A model generated the notes under the pieces. It was given only the letters and a program-made list of their open reading frames with translations. It made no database searches and was not told where the DNA came from. Positions 6,331-9,170 of a stretch of 9,170 nt of DNA are shown piece by piece. Origin of the DNA: Clostridia bacterium (GTDB taxonomy: Bacteria > Bacillota > Clostridia > Oscillospirales > CAG-272); contig JAFTMF010000108.1 of the NCBI GenBank assembly GCA_017452565.1, positions 1-9,170 on the forward strand, in the 5' to 3' direction. Numbering within the stretch: the stretch's first letter is position 1; every line of letters starts with the position of its first letter. Made by a program: the position numbers and the translations under genes.

Positions 6331-6477
6331 TGCACAAAAGAGCCCTCCCCTCTGGGGAGGGTGGCTCGGACGAAGTCCGAGACGGGAGAGGTATTCGTAG
6401 TATTTTGTGCGGTAGACCTCTTCCGTCACGCCTACGGCGTGCCACCTTCCCCAGAGGGGAAGGCTTTGGTTTGTGCA
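6331..6477. repeat. 147-bp inner palindromic repeat with four GC-rich stem-loops
   Basis: It is bounded by TGCACAAA and its reverse complement. It contains four perfect stems: CCCTCCCC/GGGGAGGG (6343-6361), CTCGGAC/GTCCGAG (6365-6381), CACGCC/GGCGTG (6427-6441) and CCTTCCCC/GGGGAAGG (6445-6463). The two outer stems are nearly the reverse complement of each other. The two inner stems occupy matching places but have unrelated sequences, each still self-complementary. GACGGGAGAGG (6381-6391) mirrors CCTCTTCCGTC (6417-6427) with one change. Confidence 0.8.
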
Positions 6478-6524
6478 TATTGCTAATGCGTCTTTCTAAT
6501 GAATACTTTTTCGACACGCTGTAA

Positions 6525-6561
6525 CATCCCCCAAATCGATGCAGAATCGGTTTGGGGGATG
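6525..6561. repeat. right 37-nt hairpin of the 315-bp element
   Basis: CATCCCCCAAATCGAT (6525-6540) pairs with ATCGGTTTGGGGGATG (6546-6561) around GCAGA, with one T-G pair. It differs from the left copy by three bases in 37 (two in the left arm and one in the loop) and lies in the same orientation by its loop. It ends 62 bp before the -35 box of the CotH gene. Confidence 0.8.
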
Positions 6562-6622
6562 ATTGATGATAGGCGGCGATGAATAGATTTTGGAATTGCG
6601 GACGATTGTTTACAATTCTTAC

Positions 6623-6651
6623 TTGATTGGCAGAAAAATTTCTGCTATAAT
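6623..6651 (+). promoter_or_regulatory. sigma-A promoter for the CotH-type gene
   Basis: TTGATT (6623-6628), a 17-bp spacer and a perfect TATAAT (6646-6651), with the start site expected near 6658 and a leader of about 25 nt. The spacer contains the inverted repeat GCAGAAA-AA-TTTCTGC (6630-6645), which abuts the -10 box and would be well placed for a repressor. The promoter lies downstream of the 315-bp repeat element, so the CotH gene need not be transcribed from the beta-helix gene. Confidence 0.85.
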
Positions 6652-6682
6652 GGATGAAATACTGTGTCTGAAGGGGACTTTT

Positions 6683-8845
6683 ATGAAACGATTTCTTTTG
6701 TTCTTTGCGCTGTTGCTGACCGTGGTCACGCTGGCCTCCTGCAACAAAAAGCCTACCGAAACCTCCGCGACCACCGATTATATCCCCAATAACCTCCCCC
6801 AGCAAACCCTTGCTACCGATTACAAGCCCCCTGTCTTCCCCGAGACGGGTCTGTACATCGACTACGTAGCCAATTCCTCTATCGCCGGCACCGTTGAGGG
6901 CGGCGGCACGCACCGTGTGGACGGCAGACCTGCCGGCAAGGTGACGGCCATCCCCAATCTGGGCTACCGCTTCGTACGCTGGAGCGACGGCAAAACCGAT
7001 CCCGTCCGTCAGGGTGACACCGTGGAGAAGAGCACCCAGATCATCGCTATCTTCGACTATGCACCCTTGGAGCTTCCCATCCTGCACATCACCACCGAAA
7101 CCGGCTGGGACGTGGAATCCAAGACCGAGTACATCGGCGCGACCCTCTCTCTGTCCAACGCCAACGAAAAGTATTGTCTGGACAATTTAGAGATGCAGAT
7201 TCGCGGCCGCGGCAACAAGACTTGGGAGTACGAGAAGAAATCCTACAAGATGAAGCTTTCCGAAAAGCAGTCCCTTCTGGGTCTGGGCGAAGGAAAGTCC
7301 AAGAAGTGGGTACTGCTTGCCAACGTCTGCGACCAGTCCCTGCTGCGCAATTACGCCAGCCTGCTGCTGGCCGACTCTATGCCCTACGGCGTATGGTCTC
7401 CCGACACCACCAGCGTTGAGGTTTATCTCAACGGCGAATACCGCGGCGTTTACCTCCTTTGCGAGGAAATTGACGCCAACAAGAATAAGATCGACGTTCC
7501 CGAGGATCTCACCGGTATGGGCTCCGAGGACATCGGCTTCCTCGTGGAGATTTCGGGCAATCCCAAGTCTCCCCAGTTCTCCTGCAACGATCGGAAGTAT
7601 CAGATCCACAGCGATCTGTCCACCGATGAAACCGAGGCGTACGAGCAACAGCAGTACATCACCAACTACATCCGCTCCGCTTGGGAGGCAGTGCAGGAGG
7701 GAGATGAAAAGAAGATCGCAGAGCTGATCGACATCGACTCTTTGGTAAATGCGTATCTGCTGGAAGAGACGCTGAAGAATCTGGACTGCGGTTACGACTC
7801 CTTCTATCTCTATCGCAAAGCCGGCGGCAAGCTGGTTTTCGGCCCCGTATGGGACTTTGACAACGCCCTTGGCAATGCCGACGAGGGCACCGAGCATTAC
7901 TACGATCTCTACGTTGCCTACAACGAGCGCTTCCAGAGTAATCCTTGGCTGTACACCGCTATGGAGCATCAATGGTTCCGTGAGAGAGTGCTGAAGATGT
8001 GGGACGAGTCCAAGGACGTGCGCTCCAAGCTGTCTTCCACCGTCATCAAGGTTGCCAAAGATGGCTACAACAGCTACTGCCGCAACTTCGACAAGTGGGA
8101 TCTCTTCGGTCAGTCTTGGAACCGTGAGACCGAGCAGATCACCTCTTTGGAAAACTACAACGAGCATTATGAAGTCCTCGCATCCTGGATTGATCAGCGT
8201 ATGGCTTGGATGGACGAGTTCTATCACAAGGACAGCTTTATTAACGATTGGGACAACACTCCCATCAATCCCGAAAATCCCAATCCTTGGCCGGATCGCC
8301 CCTCTCAGCCCGAGACGCCCGACCGTCCCGTGATCAGCCAGGGGATCGGCAACGAGGCCGCCAAGGAGCTGTTGGAATCCCACAATACCGTGGCCGTCCG
8401 TCCCGGATCGGTGAGCACCACCAAGGAAGGCTTCGACTTCGAGGGGATAGATTGCCTCTTCGACGATGACGTAAACACCAAATACTGCGTTTCCCTCGGC
8501 AAAGGCGGCGGATGGTGGGGGCAGCAGCAGACGCCCTCCGACGTGGAGATCACCTTCGCACTCAATCAGAAAGCGGCGCTGTCCGGCTACGCATTCTTCA
8601 CTGCCAACGATACCTCCGAGTATCCCGAGCGCAATCCGAGTTCTTGGGTGCTCTACGGCAAGGGCGCTGACGGCAAGTACGTGGAGCTGAGCAAGTCCAC
8701 CTCCGACGAGGCGGGTATGGGCGCTCACGATTTCACCGCTTACGGCGTGCTGATCGAGAATGCCGCAGCATACAGCGAGTACAAGCTGGTGATTACCCAC
8801 GCCGGCACCCTCCAGCTGGGCGAGCTGATGCTGTTCACGAAATAA
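6683..8845 (+). CDS. CotH kinase family lipoprotein with InlB-like and discoidin-like domains
   Basis: CotH proteins are atypical secreted or spore-coat protein kinases; Bacillus CotH phosphorylates CotB and CotG. This 720-residue product starts with a signal peptide whose lipobox is LASC (Cys 20). Residues about 57-126 look like a divergent InlB B-repeat (GYRFVRWSDG, then IIAIFDY). The CotH domain spans about 130-515. It includes RGRGNKTWEYEKKSYKMKL (174-192), KKWVLLANVCDQSLLRNY (207-224), VEVYLNGEYRGVYLLCEEI (246-264) and FGPVWDFD (386-393), whose Asp residues correspond to the metal-binding catalytic motif. A Pro-rich linker (529-549) leads to a C-terminal F5/8 type C-like fold (about 585-720), with CLFDDDVNTKYC and a closing LGELMLFT strand, likely to bind glycan. 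ATG 6683 has AAGGGG at 6671-6676; the longer TTG start at 6590 lies before the promoter and is rejected. A terminator follows. Activity on a partner is unproven. Confidence 0.9.
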   Translation: MKRFLLFFALLLTVVTLASCNKKPTETSATTDYIPNNLPQQTLATDYKPPVFPETGLYIDYVANSSIAGTVEGGGTHRVDGRPAGKVTAIPNLGYRFVRWSDGKTDPVRQGDTVEKSTQIIAIFDYAPLELPILHITTETGWDVESKTEYIGATLSLSNANEKYCLDNLEMQIRGRGNKTWEYEKKSYKMKLSEKQSLLGLGEGKSKKWVLLANVCDQSLLRNYASLLLADSMPYGVWSPDTTSVEVYLNGEYRGVYLLCEEIDANKNKIDVPEDLTGMGSEDIGFLVEISGNPKSPQFSCNDRKYQIHSDLSTDETEAYEQQQYITNYIRSAWEAVQEGDEKKIAELIDIDSLVNAYLLEETLKNLDCGYDSFYLYRKAGGKLVFGPVWDFDNALGNADEGTEHYYDLYVAYNERFQSNPWLYTAMEHQWFRERVLKMWDESKDVRSKLSSTVIKVAKDGYNSYCRNFDKWDLFGQSWNRETEQITSLENYNEHYEVLASWIDQRMAWMDEFYHKDSFINDWDNTPINPENPNPWPDRPSQPETPDRPVISQGIGNEAAKELLESHNTVAVRPGSVSTTKEGFDFEGIDCLFDDDVNTKYCVSLGKGGGWWGQQQTPSDVEITFALNQKAALSGYAFFTANDTSEYPERNPSSWVLYGKGADGKYVELSKSTSDEAGMGAHDFTAYGVLIENAAAYSEYKLVITHAGTLQLGELMLFTK

Positions 8846-8858
8846 TCAAATCAATCAA

Positions 8859-8886
8859 ACGGACTTCCGAAAGGGAGTCCGTTTTT
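8859..8886 (+). terminator. intrinsic terminator after the CotH-type gene
   Basis: ACGGACTTCC (8859-8868) pairs with GGGAGTCCGT (8873-8882), with one T-G pair, around a GAAA tetraloop. TTTTT follows at 8882-8886, and A residues before the stem can extend it. It lies 13 nt after the TAA. Confidence 0.92.
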
Positions 8887-8920
8887 GTGTGGAAGGGGAC
8901 GGTAGTAGAGCGATCCGCTA

Positions 8921-8949
8921 TTGACAAATCGCCTGCCGTGTGCTATAAT
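8921..8949 (+). promoter_or_regulatory. consensus sigma-A promoter for the ABC ATPase gene
   Basis: Perfect TTGACA (8921-8926), a 17-bp spacer and perfect TATAAT (8944-8949). The start site is expected near 8956, giving a leader of about 32 nt. With both boxes at consensus, this promoter should be strong unless repressed. Confidence 0.92.
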
Positions 8950-8982
8950 GCCCCCATACAATCTACTCATACAAAGGAAGTG

Positions 8983-8998
8983 ATCGTTTGCAAACGAT
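8983..8998. promoter_or_regulatory. perfect 16-bp palindrome over the TTG start codon
   Basis: ATCGTTTGCAAACGAT equals its own reverse complement and covers the start codon at 8988-8990. GTG (8980-8982) and CAC (9002-9004) can extend it asymmetrically. It could be an operator about 30 bp downstream of the transcription start or a local RNA fold that limits translation. It may also be chance. Confidence 0.4.
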
Positions 8999-9170
8999 AC
9001 TCACAGCGACAAATTTGAAGAAGACCTTCAAGCTGTCCAAAAAGCAACAAAAGATCGAAAAAACAGGCCTGTCGGAAAAGGTGGCCGTGGATGGGCTGTC
9101 CTTTTCGGTTAGTGAAGGCGAGATTTACGGTCTGCTGGGCCCCAACGGTGCGGGTAAGACTACCACTCTC
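8988..9170 (+). CDS. ABC transporter ATP-binding protein, N-terminal 61 residues (3' truncated by window)
   Basis: This is the start of an ABC-type ATPase that would power a transporter at the cytoplasmic side of the membrane. The reading frame is fixed by VDGLSFSVSEGEIYGLLGPNGAGKTTTL at residues 34-61, which contains the Walker A motif GPNGAGKTT and ends at the window edge. The start is taken as TTG 8988, because AAAGGA (8973-8978) lies 9 nt upstream and no in-frame ATG or GTG fits better. Between the first strand (TNLKKTFKL) and the AVDGLSF strand there is a Lys/Gln-rich insertion of about 15 residues. This is longer than in typical short exporters of the NatA/CcmA/BcrA group and resembles NatA-like ATPases in Clostridia. 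Substrate and partner permease lie outside the window. The gene has its own promoter and follows the CotH gene's terminator, so it belongs to a separate unit. Confidence 0.88.
   Translation, partial: MQTILTATNLKKTFKLSKKQQKIEKTGLSEKVAVDGLSFSVSEGEIYGLLGPNGAGKTTTL

Larger units (their letters stand above)
6247..6561. repeat. 315-bp symmetric nested inverted-repeat element
   Basis: This element occupies most of the 448-bp gap between the beta-helix and CotH genes, and no gene lies in it. It is built as a palindrome of parts around position 6404. From outside inward the parts are: a 37-nt hairpin (6247-6283 and 6525-6561); 8 nt on each side; a perfect 12-bp inverted repeat TGTCGAAAAAGT (6292-6303) / ACTTTTTCGACA (6505-6516); 27 nt on each side; TGCACAAA (6331-6338) / TTTGTGCA (6470-6477); and then paired GC-rich hairpins. 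The arm spacings are equal on both sides down to TGCACAAA, so it looks like one unit rather than two chance insertions. The inner GC-rich part resembles palindromic repeats that I recall as common in Clostridia genomes. A MITE-type origin is inferred; copy number cannot be seen here. Confidence 0.75.

Noticed and set aside
6155..7087. 310-codon minus-strand frame through the 315-bp repeat element
   Set aside because: It passes through intergenic palindromes and is antisense to two lipoprotein genes. Nothing protein-like is recognisable.

Overview
The window looks like a chromosomal segment of a Gram-positive gut-type Clostridia, probably near the Ruminococcaceae/Oscillospiraceae. This placement is inferred from several things: purine-rich ribosome binding sites, near-consensus sigma-A promoters with 17-bp spacers, a TTG start, several lipoprotein signal peptides, and a Cthe_2159-type beta-helix protein next to a CotH kinase. 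No species-level assignment is possible from the sequence alone. I see no tRNA, rRNA, CRISPR array, transposase or phage gene.

Layout: (1) The 3' end of trpB (2-181, +). (2) A non-coding element of about 383 bp (204-586) with terminal inverted repeats, a run of mini-hairpins joined by a conserved 9-nt linker, and a hairpin that could terminate transcription in both directions. It lies between convergent trpB and a minus-strand lipoprotein gene. (3) That lipoprotein gene (600-1430, -), whose consensus promoter is divergent from the next operon. (4) A tight plus-strand operon: mntP (manganese efflux), gluQ (glutamyl-queuosine tRNA-Asp synthetase) and an unrecognised 298-residue helical-looking protein. 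The genes are separated by 3 nt each. (5) A large secreted lipoprotein of the Cthe_2159 carbohydrate-binding beta-helix type (4162-6234). (6) A 315-bp intergenic element (6247-6561), symmetric about position 6404, which nests four short GC-rich hairpins inside a 12-bp inverted repeat and two near-identical 37-nt hairpins. (7) A CotH-kinase lipoprotein with its own promoter (6683-8845) and a clean intrinsic terminator. (8) The start of an ABC-transporter ATPase gene running off the window (8988-9170), with a perfect 16-bp palindrome over its TTG start.

Working together: mntP, gluQ and the hypothetical gene are probably cotranscribed. The beta-helix lipoprotein and the CotH lipoprotein are adjacent and codirectional, and both are predicted to sit on the outer face of the membrane. 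They are a plausible surface glycan-binding/protein-phosphorylation pair, although each seems to have its own promoter. The least explained parts are the two structured non-coding repeat elements and the 298-residue protein attached to gluQ.
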